Assembly (NCBI RefSeq): GCF_020080835.1
Contig: NC_058164.1
Span: forward strand, 18,904,688 to 18,968,687
DNA: 64,000 nucleotides
Source of the DNA: Cotesia glomerata
Lineage: Eukaryota > Arthropoda > Insecta > Hymenoptera > Braconidae
Reading direction: 5' to 3'
Shown here: piece after piece, positions 10,393 to 19,364 of the stretch
Position numbering within the stretch: position 1 is the first letter of the stretch
Layout of the letters: each line of letters starts with the position of its first letter
Position numbers and translations under genes: made by a program
The notes under the pieces: model-generated
Databases searched by the model: none
The model's input: only the letters and a program-made list of their open reading frames with translations
What the model was told of the DNA's origin: nothing

Positions 10393-12008
10393 CCCGACTA
10401 GAAATTTCAGTGAGGCAGTGATTTGGCGCAAGTAAGGCATGCCGAATTCCAAACTTGCAGTAAGTGAGGCATCCAAACCAGGCCGAAGTTTGGGATGTAA
10501 CGCAGTTGCGAGGCTCAGCCTAACTTGGCTTCCTGATTAGGTTGCAGTTTGGAAACCAAATTCGCAACGAAGAATCCAAATCTAATTCTTTCTTGATTTT
10601 TAGCTTTTTTATTATCAAGCGAAAATTAATAGTAACAAATACTTATTTCTTTATCTTCTTTTACTATTTTAAGTATAAATATTAAATTTAGGACTAAATT
10701 TTTTAAATATTTCATGAATAAAAAAAAAAACAAATTCTTTGTTGCTTTTATTTAATATTATTTTTATTATTTAATTTTATTTTTTCTGTAATTTTTTTTA
10801 TTTTTTTGTTTTTTGGAGCGTTTTTTAATGTGAAGAGGTTTTTTTGATTGGTAGATTTGATAAGTCAAGGGGGAAGGAGATGATGGAGGAATTAGATACA
10901 CTAATCACACATAATACTTAACTTTACTTCACACTCGTCTTAATAGTAATTATTCATTATTAAAAATCGTACATCTCGAACGCGAGACTCGAACATGGTA
11001 CCCGACGCACGAGGGCCCTATACTATACCGCGACGCTACGCCGATGATGAGCGACCTCTTACTTCAAGATACTTATAAGCACAACCAATGTTCGGCTTGC
11101 CTAATTTAAAACAAATAAGATTCGAATTGGGCTAGCCTAAGTTTGGAAAGCCAAGTTCGTTCCAAACTAGCAAAACTCAGGTTATCGTTACTTGAAACCA
11201 GTTCGGCGTTCCCATGATATATCAGACTTAAGGAATCCATGAAACTTTCCTAGTTACGTTCAAATATGACAAGCCAAACATTTCATTCTGCCTACCTTGG
11301 TTTTTATGAGGTACAACCTAGGCAAGCCTAAGTTAGGCAAGCCAAACTTGCCCCGAATTGGTTCTTCGGCATGTGCCTCACTGAAATTTCTAGTCGGGTA
11401 CATGAGATACCATGTTTATATGTACAATACACAAATACTCTCATAAATACACACTTTTATATGTATAGAACTAAAAGGCTTAACCTTGGAAAGACTTGAA
11501 GCCAAATATATTCTCCCACTCCGTTTTAGAGTACTTTGGCAAGAAACGCCGAAGTTCGTCAAACGTTTGGAATGCCTAACTTGCAGGAAATTATAAAATC
11601 CAAAGGTTTACGAAAGTTCGGTTTGCCAAACTTAAAAGTAATTGGGGCCATCTATGGTAAGACGAAGTTTGGCGAATGTTTGGAATACCTAACTTGCAGG
11701 AAATTATAAAATCCAAAGGCTGACGAAAGTTCGGTTTACCAAACTTAAAGGTAATTAGGGACATTTATGGCAAGCCAAACTTCGGCAAATCTTTGGTTAT
11801 CGTTACTTCCAGCTAGTCAGGCATTCCAAAGGTTCGCCGAAGTTCGGCTTGCCATAGATGTCCCAAATTACATGCAAATTTGGCATGCCAATCTTCGTTT
11901 TGCCTAACGTGGATTTAAGAAGGCGCAAATTAGGCTTGCCTAAGTTAGGCAAGCCAAACTTGCCCCTTACTAATTCTTCGGCATTCCTCACTACAATTTC
12001 TAGTCGGG
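10393..12008. mobile_element. C1, TIR element inserted at TA in family H
   Basis: The left end is CCCGACTAGAAATTTCAGTG (10393) and the right ends are CTAGTCGGG at 11390-11398 and again at 12000-12008. Flanks are TA (10391-10392) and TA (12009-12010). The paralogous H4 copy shows the uninterrupted sequence GGAATTAGCGGGAAG (complement of 49134-49148), so a TA duplication on insertion is directly visible. The interior holds tandem words such as GGCAAGCCAAACTTGCCCC and AAGTTCGGTTTGCCAAACTT in both orientations, and a tRNA-like module (10981-11046). No transposase. The 11400-12008 part may be a duplicated half. Confidence 0.8.
10981..11046 (-). other. tRNA-like module in C1
   Basis: On the minus strand, ATCGGCGTAGCGTCGCGG leads to a B-box-like TGTTCGAGTCTCG. 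The arrangement (GTAGCG near the 5' side, about 45 bases, then GTTCGAGTC) resembles a degenerate tRNA, but the T stem is weak. It is comparable to the module in C2 at 54185-54252. Confidence 0.4.
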
Positions 12009-12056
12009 TAGCGGGAAGTTGCAGGGATGGCCTTTAGGGTCAACCGTTTTCCTAAT

Positions 12057-12935
12057 TTTTTTTTTTGGCTAGTTGGCACATTAGAATAATATTAGTTATT
12101 ATTTTTAACATAAAAAATTCGGAAGAAAATAAAAAAATTTTCAAAAAACTCAGATTTACGATTTAAACAATACGAAAAAGTGAGTAAAAGAATCGAAGAT
12201 ATTTGAAAGAGATATTTTAACAAAATCAAAGTGTCAGTTAAAATTAAAAAAGGCCATTCGGCAGCCGAAATGGAAGTAGATTTTTCAAATAAAAAAAATT
12301 GATTTTTAATAAAATAATATAATAACACTGATAATGTATAACTTAATTCATGAATTAAAAACAAAATTCAATAATAAATTTAAAACTATTTACAACAAAT
12401 TTTGGAAAAAAAATTATCTTGTGAAGAAAAAGTTTCTCAAATATTTACCAAAGAATTGCACAGATTATGAGATTTGAATTATAAATGTCCAAATTTTAAG
12501 TAACTGCTTAGAAACAACAGTTTTCAAGTTAATCAGAATTTTGCAACCGGATAAAATTTTAGTTGAAGAAAACAATGGTTAGAACTAATTTGTGACATAT
12601 TTACTGACAACCTGCCCGAAAACATTACACAAAAGACTGATCAATATCGTAATTATTGAATTTACATCATGATTAAGCTATGATGTAGACAATAATTCTA
12701 AAACGGCTGCAACAGTAAAACTGTTTCATTAAACGAACTCTAAAAGGAGTAATGTTGAGGCTACTACCACTTCTGAGTAGTGAAAATTGAAGCTTATTAA
12801 AAGAGCTTTACGATGCATTTTACCGAATTTCAATATTTTGCCTAGTTCAGTAATTATACCAAGTTGAAGTAGTAAAAACATCAATTTTTACGATTTTCAA
12901 AATTTCAAAATCCTGTCATTTCCAAATTACTCGCC
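12057..12935. other. AT-rich stretch without a gene
   Basis: It contains unremarkable AT-rich DNA. The phrase AAGGCCATTCGGCAGCCGAAATGG (12250-12273) recurs at about 14242-14262 (CATTCGGCAGCCGAAATGGA), marking a repeat shared with that region. The word is itself a near-palindrome (TTCGGCAGCCGAA). Confidence 0.45.
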
Positions 12936-13072
12936 CGATTAAGCTCATCTTCGAACTTAACCTTGGTCTTGATCGATAGATAAAGCATGCTGAGTTTGAG
13001 AAGAATCGGTCATAAATTGAAAACGCTATCGTGCTGACAAGCCGCGTTATATCGTATATATATATATATATA
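12936..13072 (+). repeat. family M repeat fragment
   Basis: GATTAAGCTCATCTTCGAAC...GACAAGCCGCGTTATATC recurs at 14605-14720 and, more diverged, at 27770-27900 (CGCTCATCTTC...GACATGGCGCATTAAATC). It ends in a (TA)n run into which N1 inserted. Confidence 0.6.
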
Positions 13073-13600
13073 TTAGGGTGGCGCAAAAAAACCGACTATT
13101 TTTTTTTTTTAAGTCTCGAGTGAAAAAAATGTTAGTTTTTGATGTTTTAAGAGCTCTCTCCAAAGGACAGCTTAAAAAAAAATTTTCAAGATGTCGCTCC
13201 AAATTTTTTTAAATTTCAAAAATCGTCAAAAATCGAATTTTTTTTTTTAAATTTTTTTTCTCGTTACGGTATAATTTTATAGACTAAAAAAAAATAAGTT
13301 TCTGAAAATTTCAGTTCAAAATTTGAATTTTGAAAGGTCGCTCATAATTTTTTTCAATTTATTAGTGCATTTGTTTAGATTTTTTCGAGCGACCTTTTAC
13401 TATTCAAATTAAAATTCCACGCATTTTTTTTTTTATTTAGTACAATAATCGATAAAAATACATCACGAGATGAACTAAAAATCAAGCACAACATAGAAAA
13501 TATAATTTTTTTTTAATATTAATAATTTTATTTAATCAACTGCCAAGCGTGGGTTCGAATCCCAAGCTGGTCTTAGAAACCAACTAAGTCAGAAAATGGC
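13073..13600 (+). mobile_element. family N TIR element, truncated copy N1
   Basis: It begins TAGGGTGGCGCAAAAAAACC immediately after a (TA)n run, as does N2. After the about 280-bp terminal arm it continues with sequence that in N2 lies in the middle but in inverse orientation. The opposite TIR is absent. A B-box-bearing module lies at 13536-13575. No ORF. Confidence 0.65.
13536..13575 (+). other. B-box-bearing tRNA-like segment in N1
   Basis: AACTGCCAAGCGTGGGTTCGAATCCCAAGC contains a textbook B box (GGTTCGAATCC) with a short TGGG/CCCA T-stem. A recognisable A box is missing, so only the 3' half of a tRNA-like structure is preserved. It resembles the GGCAAGCG...GGGTTCGAATCTC segment of family A. 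Confidence 0.5.
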
Positions 13601-13817
13601 TAAATTTTTTAAAATTTGCGCCATGAGAACGGCTGCAATAGTTAGATTTTTATAAAATCTACTAAAAATGTCCAGGAATTGATGTGTTCAAAAATTTTCT
13701 GAGCGAGATTTTTGAAGAAAATGATATCGATGAGTTGACGTATTAATATTGGATTTCAAAGCCACGGACAACCCTTCAAACTTTAGCGGTAGTTTCATCA
13801 GAATTCATCAATGCACG

Positions 13818-14170
13818 GAAAAAAAGACTCTGTCAAAATTACAGAAAAAACTGTCAAATTTACAGATTTACCGCTGTCAACCCAAAAATGTCAATTTTAC
13901 AAAGTTAAAATAGTATTTTTCTTACCTAGGGCAGGAAAATAAGAAATGTCTCAGATTACATGTAATTGTTGACCGAGGCGAAGCCGAGGTCGACAAACAT
14001 GTGATCTGAGGCTTTCTTATTTCCTGCCCGTGGTGAAAATACTATTTTTCTCCTCGACGGAGGCGGAAAGCGGCATTTTCATTTAGCGCAGCGGGCAGAA
14101 AATTGACGCTTTCCGCCCGGAGGGGAGAAAATGTTATTTTCACATTGTGAAAACTGTCAATCTAAAACTG
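13818..14170. repeat. family L repeat with GC-rich hairpins
   Basis: TGTCAAAATTACAG / CTGTCAATTTGACAG-type words bracket a GC-richer centre. GCAGGAAAATAAGAAA...TCAGATTACATGT pairs with ACATGTGATCTGAGG...CTTATTTCCTGC around the loop ACCGAGGCGAAGCCGAGGTC. A second hairpin pairs GGCGGAAAGCG with CGCTTTCCGCC. Related TGTCAAATTTGACAG ends occur at 22165-22340. Non-coding. Confidence 0.6.
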
Positions 14171-14225
14171 TTAATGTTACAGTTTTTCAATGTAATAATG
14201 ACATTAAAAAAATGTGAAATTCACT

Positions 14226-14720
14226 TTAAAAAAAAAAGACCATTCGGCAGCCGAAATGGAAGTAGATTTCATCATGAATAGAAAAAAATATAACGAAGAT
14301 TGTATACAGAACTAGGGCTTTTAACTTATATGCAATCGACAAAAATATATATCGACGGACAAATACTAAAACCAGTGCAATAGCAAATTTCATAATTGGC
14401 ATAGGGGAATGGGGCATAATTTTGAGACTACACATATGACATGGTACTCACATTAAAGCTTATTTAAAGAGCTTTCGGATGCAATTTACAGAATTGCAAT
14501 AAGTTATCCCATTCAAAAGTTATTCGAGTTCGAAAGTGAAGAAATATGAATTTTTATGATTTTCAAAATTTTGAAATCCTGGTATTTCTAAATTACTTGA
14601 CCGATTAAGCTCATCTTCGAACTTGACTTTGGTATTTATCTGTAGAATAAGTATGTTGAGTTTGGTAGATATCCGTTGTAAATTGGCGACGCTATCGTCC
14701 TGACAAGCCGCGTTATATCC
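14226..14720. repeat. family M related repeat, second copy
   Basis: It shares CATTCGGCAGCCGAAATGGA with 12250 and GATTAAGCTCATCTTCGAAC...GACAAGCCGCGTTATATC with 12946-13050, in the same order and orientation. It ends at the (TA)n tract. The minus-strand open frame across the TA tract is a translation of simple sequence. Confidence 0.6.
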
Positions 14721-14721
14721 C

Positions 14722-14778
<57 letters not shown>

Positions 14779-14800
14779 TATATATATATAAATACATACA
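14721..14800. repeat. (TA)n microsatellite
   Basis: About 80 bp of nearly pure TA with a few interrupting A bases. It follows the family M repeat, as the TA tract at 13050 does. Confidence 0.95.
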
Positions 14801-15135
14801 TATATAAACTTTTGAACCATATGCATTTTCTGAATTCGCTTGACGAGCTGAGTCGAAATATAGCAAAATTTTTCAAAAGTTCCGTCATGAGGACCAATGC
14901 AATAGTTAGATTTCTATGAAATCTACTAAAAAGTGAAATTTATGTTAAAACAATAATTGAACTTGTTATTTATGAGTAAGAATTTCACATTTCGTGAAAT
15001 GTAAACAATAAACAAAAAAATATTCTAAAAATTAAAGTTTTAACTGAAAAAATTATGTAAAAAAATTAGGTCACATAAAATAATTGTTCAAATCTGCAAA
15101 CCATAGAAAGTAAAAAGCATTAAGATGGATATAAC
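14801..15135. other. AT-rich flank, no gene
   Basis: Unremarkable AT-rich DNA up to the target site (GATATAAC, 15128-15135) of the foldback element. Confidence 0.5.
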
Positions 15136-15344
15136 CAGGGCCTGGAAGTTGGGGCAAAACAATTAGCAATAAAAAGAGAGCGAAACTTTAGTAACAATGG
15201 TATGAAAAAAAACGATCGCAAAGTAAAAAACAAGCAAGTTCACACGTATCGATTAATAAAATAGTCTAATTCGAAATGTCAAAAAAATTGAGGTTGGTTG
15301 TAAGGACGTGGATTTAGAAAATTCCAACCTAAAAAAAAAAAACA

Positions 15345-15640
15345 TTGAAGGCATTTAAAATTTTCGCTGAAATGATTGTAAGGCATGATAATGTCAAACT
15401 GACCAACACAGATGATCTTCAGAGTCGTGCGATGTATTATCCGCGGAGAATGAAGTACCTGTATAATAAAAGAACCATGCTAAAGGTAAAGAAAAAAAAA
15501 TTTTTTTGGGATAGTAAATGGATATTCTATTTGATAAAATTTCAGATCGATACACGACTGGAGTGTCAGGTGTTGCTGTCCGTAGGCTATCTCGAAAAAT
15601 TCCGGTATAAGATTTTTTATTCACTGATTTTTACAACCAC
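15345..15640 (+). pseudogene. conserved small ORF in left arm of foldback
   Basis: It starts MKAFKIFAEMIVRHDNVKLT, is rich in basic and aromatic residues, and runs through YYPRRMKYLYNKR to a segment shared with the other arm (DTRLECQVLLSVG) before the frame enters the subrepeats. I know no family with this sequence. Conservation between arms may only reflect homogenisation of the palindrome, so coding function is not shown. The upstream part of the frame, present on the other arm, is interrupted here by an in-frame break near 15335. Confidence 0.3.
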
Positions 15641-16140
15641 ACACGGCCTGAGCTTTAACAACAAATGCCAGGTATTGCGGCTCGTAGGTTTACTTTTAAA
15701 ATTTTTGACAACGATTTCGTACTCACTGAATTCCATAACCGCACCCGACCTGAGCTTCAACATGAGACTCCAGGTATTGCGGCCCATGGGTTTATTCTGA
15801 AAATTGATATTAATGATTTTTTACTTAGTAAATTTCATAACCGCACATGATCTGAACTTCAACAACAGACTCCAGGTATTGCGGCCCGTACGTTTACTCT
15901 TGAAATTCTTGACTTAGATTTATTATTCACTAAATTTCATAACCGCACATGACTTGAGATTCAACAATAGACTCCAGGTATTGCGGCCCGTGGGTTTATT
16001 CTAAAAATTGATATTTATATTTTTTTAGTCACTACATTTCATATCCGCACATGACCCGAGCTTCAACAACAGACTCCAGGTGTTGCGGCCCGTAAGTTTA
16101 CTATTCAAATTCTTGAATAAGATTTCTTATTCACTAAATT
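15640..16140 (+). repeat. about 105-bp tandem subrepeats, left array
   Basis: Units contain CCGCACATGACCTGAGCTTC, AACAACAGACTCCAGGTATT and GCGGCCCGTAGGTTTACTC, repeated about five times with drift. The same units occur inverted at 16640-17060. Confidence 0.9.
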
Positions 16141-16154
16141 TCATACCCGCACAT

Positions 16155-16332
16155 GATCTGAGACCACTAGCGCGATCATGAGCGAGATCATGAGCGAGAC
16201 CATGAGCGAGACCATGAGCGAGATTATTAGCGAGACCACGAGCGAGATCATGAGCGAGACCACGAGCGAGACCACGAGCGAGACCACGAGCGAGAACATT
16301 AGCAAGATTACGAGCGATATCATAAGCAAGGC
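16155..16332 (+). repeat. GCGAGACCACGA minisatellite
   Basis: About fifteen copies of a 12-bp unit, GCGAGACCACGA or GCGAGATCATGA, near the centre of the foldback element. It is GC-rich against an AT-rich background. The minus-strand translation is a repetitive Ser/Leu/Val/Met string and not a gene. Confidence 0.95.
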
Positions 16333-16639
16333 GTCATGTACCTTTTTTTAGACTGGAATTGCGTGAAAAACTTTTCAATACTTTCTTGTAAAGTATTTTT
16401 TCCTTTATAACCCCATGTACATTGCTAAGCATTTACAGGTTCATTTAAAAAAATAAAACATTCATTTTCAATAGAATTGTAATTTTTAAACAAGAGAGGC
16501 GTTTAACTTCTTTTGGGATGGAGTTGGATAAAAAACTTCTCAGTACGTTCTTGTTGAGTTTTTTTATCTTTATAATTCCATGTGCACTTCTAAGCATCTA
16601 CAGATTTATTGAAAAACATCAAAAATTTAACATTAAATG

Positions 16640-17060
16640 TGTTGTTGAAGCTCAAGTCATGTGCAGTTATGAAATTTAGTGATTAAGAAATCTTATTCAA
16701 GAATTTCAAGATTAAACTTACGGGCTGCAACACCTGGAGTCTGTTGTTGAAGCTCAGGTCATGTGCGGTTATGAAATTCAGTAAGTAAGAAATCTTAGTC
16801 AAGAATTCTAAGAATAAACCTTCAGGCCGCAATACCTGAAGTCTGTTGTTGAAGTTCAGATCATGTGCGGTTATGAAATTTATTAAGTAAAAAATTATTA
16901 ATATCAATTATCAGAATAAACCCACGGGCCGCAATACCTGGAGTCTCATGTTGAAGCTCAGGTCGGGTGCGGTTATGGAATTCAGTGAGTACGAAATCGT
17001 TGTCAAAAATTTTAAAAGTAAACCTACGGGCCGCAATACCTGGCGTTTGTTGTTTAAGCT
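16640..17060 (-). repeat. about 105-bp tandem subrepeats, right array
   Basis: The same unit as 15640-16140 in opposite orientation (GTTGTTGAAGCTCAGGTCAT, TGTGCGGTTATGAAATT), about four copies. Confidence 0.9.
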
Positions 17061-17120
17061 CAGGCCGTGTGTGGTTGTAAAAATCAGTGAATAACAGATT
17101 TTATACCGGAATTTTTCGAG

Positions 17121-17432
17121 TTAGCCTACGGACAGCAATACCTGACACTCAAGTCGTGTATCGACCTGAAATTTTATCAAATAGAATATCCATTTACTAT
17201 CCCGAAAAAAATTTTTTTTTTCTACTCTTAGCATGATCCTTTTATTACACAGGTACTTCATTCTCCGCGGATAATACATCGCACGACTCGGAAGATCATC
17301 TGTGTTGGTCAGTTTGACATTATCATGCCTTATAAACATTTCGGCGAAAATTTTAAATGCTTTCAATGTTTTTCTTTTAGGTTGTAATTCTCTAAATCCA
17401 CGTGCTGCAACGAACCTCAATTTTTTTGACAT
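17121..17432 (-). pseudogene. conserved small ORF in right arm of foldback
   Basis: A 103-codon frame starting MSKKLRFVAARGFRELQPKR, then LKAFKIFAEMFIRHDNVKLT, matches the ORF in the left arm with several conservative changes (IV/FI, Q/P, Y/C, T/I, K/R). Its N-terminus is longer than that on the other arm. No motif is recognised. It could be the remnant of the element's original gene. Confidence 0.3.
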
Positions 17433-17580
17433 TTCGAATTAGACTATTTTATTAATCGATACGTGTGAACTTGCTTGTTTTTTACGTTGCGATCGTTTTT
17501 TTTCATGCGATTATTACTAAAGTTTTGCCCTCTTTTTATCGCTAATTGTTTTGCCCCAACTTCCAGGCCCTGCATATAAC

Positions 17581-18448
17581 TATGATAATGAATATTAGAT
17601 TTATCTATATTTTTGTTAAGAGAATAAGCAAAATTCCGTGGAAAGTGTATTTATATGATAAAATGGGTTTTTATGATTAAATTTGGTATTGTTGGAAAAG
17701 TCTTATAACCTGGAGTTGGGCCTTTTCATGGTTTCATATCATTCTCACCAATAGTCAATTTATGATGATAAGTACTTAGGCTGCATTCAAAAATGCTCTC
17801 TATCCCTATAGATCCATAATTAAGAAATGACCTTTTATCTTGTGAACTATTGACAGTTTTAAAAATATAAACTCATACCGATGTTACACTCATCAAGACG
17901 TTTCATTTGAGTACCCACATCAATTTTTCATATATTTTGTATATTTAAATATATAATATATATGTATATATGAAAAATATATCAAAATGCATGTGGGTAC
18001 TCAAATGAAAGCTCTTGATGAGTGCAACATCGGGATGAGCTTACATCTTTAAAAATGTCAGTAATTAAGAATTGACCTTGTATGTTGTGAATTATTGACA
18101 TTTTTAAAGATATAAGCTCATTCCGACATTACACTCATCGAGACCTTTCATTTGAGTACCCACATCAATTTTTCATATATTTTATATATTTATATATATA
18201 TTATATATATGTATACATGAAAAATATATTAAAAATACCATGTTGGTACTTGAATGAAAGCTCTTGATGAGTGTAACATCGGGAAGAGCTTATATCTTAA
18301 AAAATGACAATAATTAAGAACTGACATTGATAGCTTGTCAAGTAATGATATTTTTAAAGATAGAAACTCATCCCGATGTTATACTCATAAAGACCTTTCA
18401 TTTGAATACCCACATCAATTTTTCATATATTTATATATATTATATATA
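17581..18448. repeat. family I inverted-repeat array
   Basis: Repeated units contain GACCTTTCATTTGAGTACCC, a TATA-rich centre with GTATATATGAAAAATATATC, and the inverse GGGTACTCAAATGAAAGC...GATGAGTGTAACATCGGGA. Two and a half units stand in tandem, each itself an inverted repeat. The last one is interrupted at its TATA centre by N2 and the Tigger element and resumes at 21366. A further copy lies at 35640-36235. Confidence 0.75.
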
Positions 18449-19361
18449 TTAGGGTGGCGCAAAAAAACCGACTATTTTTTTTTTTTTGAGTCTCGAGTGA
18501 AAAAATGTTAGTTTTTGATGTTTTAAGAGCCCTCACCAAAAGACAGCTTAAAAAAAAATTTTTAAGAGGTCACTCCAAATTTTTTAAAATTTCAAAAATC
18601 GTCAAAAATCGAATTTTTTTTTTTTTAATTTTTTTTCTCGTTACGGTATAATTTTATAGACAAAAAAAATAAGTTTCTGAAAGTTTCAGTTCAAAATTTA
18701 AATTTTGAAAGGTCGCTCATAATTTTTTTTTTTTCTTCAATTAGTCATATCGCCGACTTTAAGTGTTGGGAGTGGTACGTTGGGGTCTTTTTGGTTTGAA
18801 AAAATCTTAACCTACGCGGCAAGGTCAAATCTCAACCAAGCTGGTTTCTAAGACCAGCTTGGGATTCAAACCCACGCCTGGCAGTTGATTAAATAAAATT
18901 ATTAAATTGAAAAAAAAAATTATATTTTCTATGTTGTGCTTGATTTTTAGTTCATCTCGTGATGTATTTTTATCAATTATTGTACTAAATAAAAAAAAAA
19001 AAAAAAAATGCATGGAAATTTAATTTGAATAGTAAAAGGTCGATCGAAAAAATCTAAACTAATGCACTAATAAATTGAAAAAAATTATGAGCGACCTTTC
19101 AAAATTCAAATTTTGAACTGAAATTTTCAGAAACTTATTTTTTTTTTGGTCTATAAAATTATACCGTAACGAGAAAAAAAATTTAAAAAAAAAAAAATTC
19201 GATTTTTGACGATTTTTGAAATTTAAAAAAATTCGGAGCGACATCTTATAAATTTTTTTTTAAGCTGTCCTTTGGAGAGAGCTCTTAAAACATCAAAAAC
19301 TAACATTTTTTCACTCGAGACTCAAAAAAAAAAATAGTCGGTTTTTTTGCGCCACCCTAAT
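18449..19361. mobile_element. family N TIR element, complete copy N2
   Basis: Arms of about 280 bp pair TAGGGTGGCGCAAAAAAACC (18451) with GGTTTTTTTGCGCCACCCTA (ends about 19360). It is inserted in the TATA-rich centre of family I. The interior has a short region (18740-18840) not found in N1 and a minus-strand B-box module (18851-18890). No ORF of note. Confidence 0.8.
18851..18890 (-). other. B-box-bearing tRNA-like segment in N2
   Basis: The minus-strand sequence CTGCCAGGCGTGGGTTTGAATCCCAAGCTGG is the N1 segment with one B-box change (GGTTTGAATCC). Only the T-arm half is recognisable. Confidence 0.45.
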
Positions 19362-19364
19362 ATA

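Larger units (their letters stand above)
9572..12056 (+). mobile_element. family H repeat, copy H1, split by C1
   Basis: It starts AACTTCCCGCTAAGAAAATT, continues through a (TG)n tract, CTTTTGAACGGTTGAACCGA phrases and three short palindromes TTTTGAGCTC-NNN-GAGCTCAAAA, is interrupted at 10393-12008 by C1, and resumes GCGGGAAGTTGCAGGGATGG to the end. Copies H2 (34969-35638), H3 (44822-45709) and H4 (49107-50012) supply the uninterrupted structure. It has no coding capacity. It could be a foldback or MITE-type unit. Confidence 0.75.
15136..17572. mobile_element. 2.4-kb hAT-like foldback element
   Basis: The ends are CAGGGCCTGGAAGTTGGGGC (15136) and its near-complement GCCCCAACTTCCAGGCCCTG (ends 17572). 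Flanks GATATAAC (15128-15135) and CATATAAC (17573-17580) are an 8-bp target duplication with one mismatch. Eight-base duplications and CAGGG termini fit hAT elements. Long arms (about 500 bp) enclose arrays of about 105-bp subrepeats in opposite orientations and a central minisatellite. Small matching ORFs lie in each arm. No hAT transposase or BED/DDE motif is visible, so it is non-autonomous. Confidence 0.82.

Noticed and set aside
14520..14897. 125-codon minus-strand frame with an Ile/Tyr run
   Set aside because: The run is a translation of (TA)n and the rest lies in the family M repeat.
16141..16329. Hydrophobic MISLVVSL repeat protein
   Set aside because: It is the minus-strand translation of the 12-bp GCGAGACCACGA minisatellite inside a foldback element.
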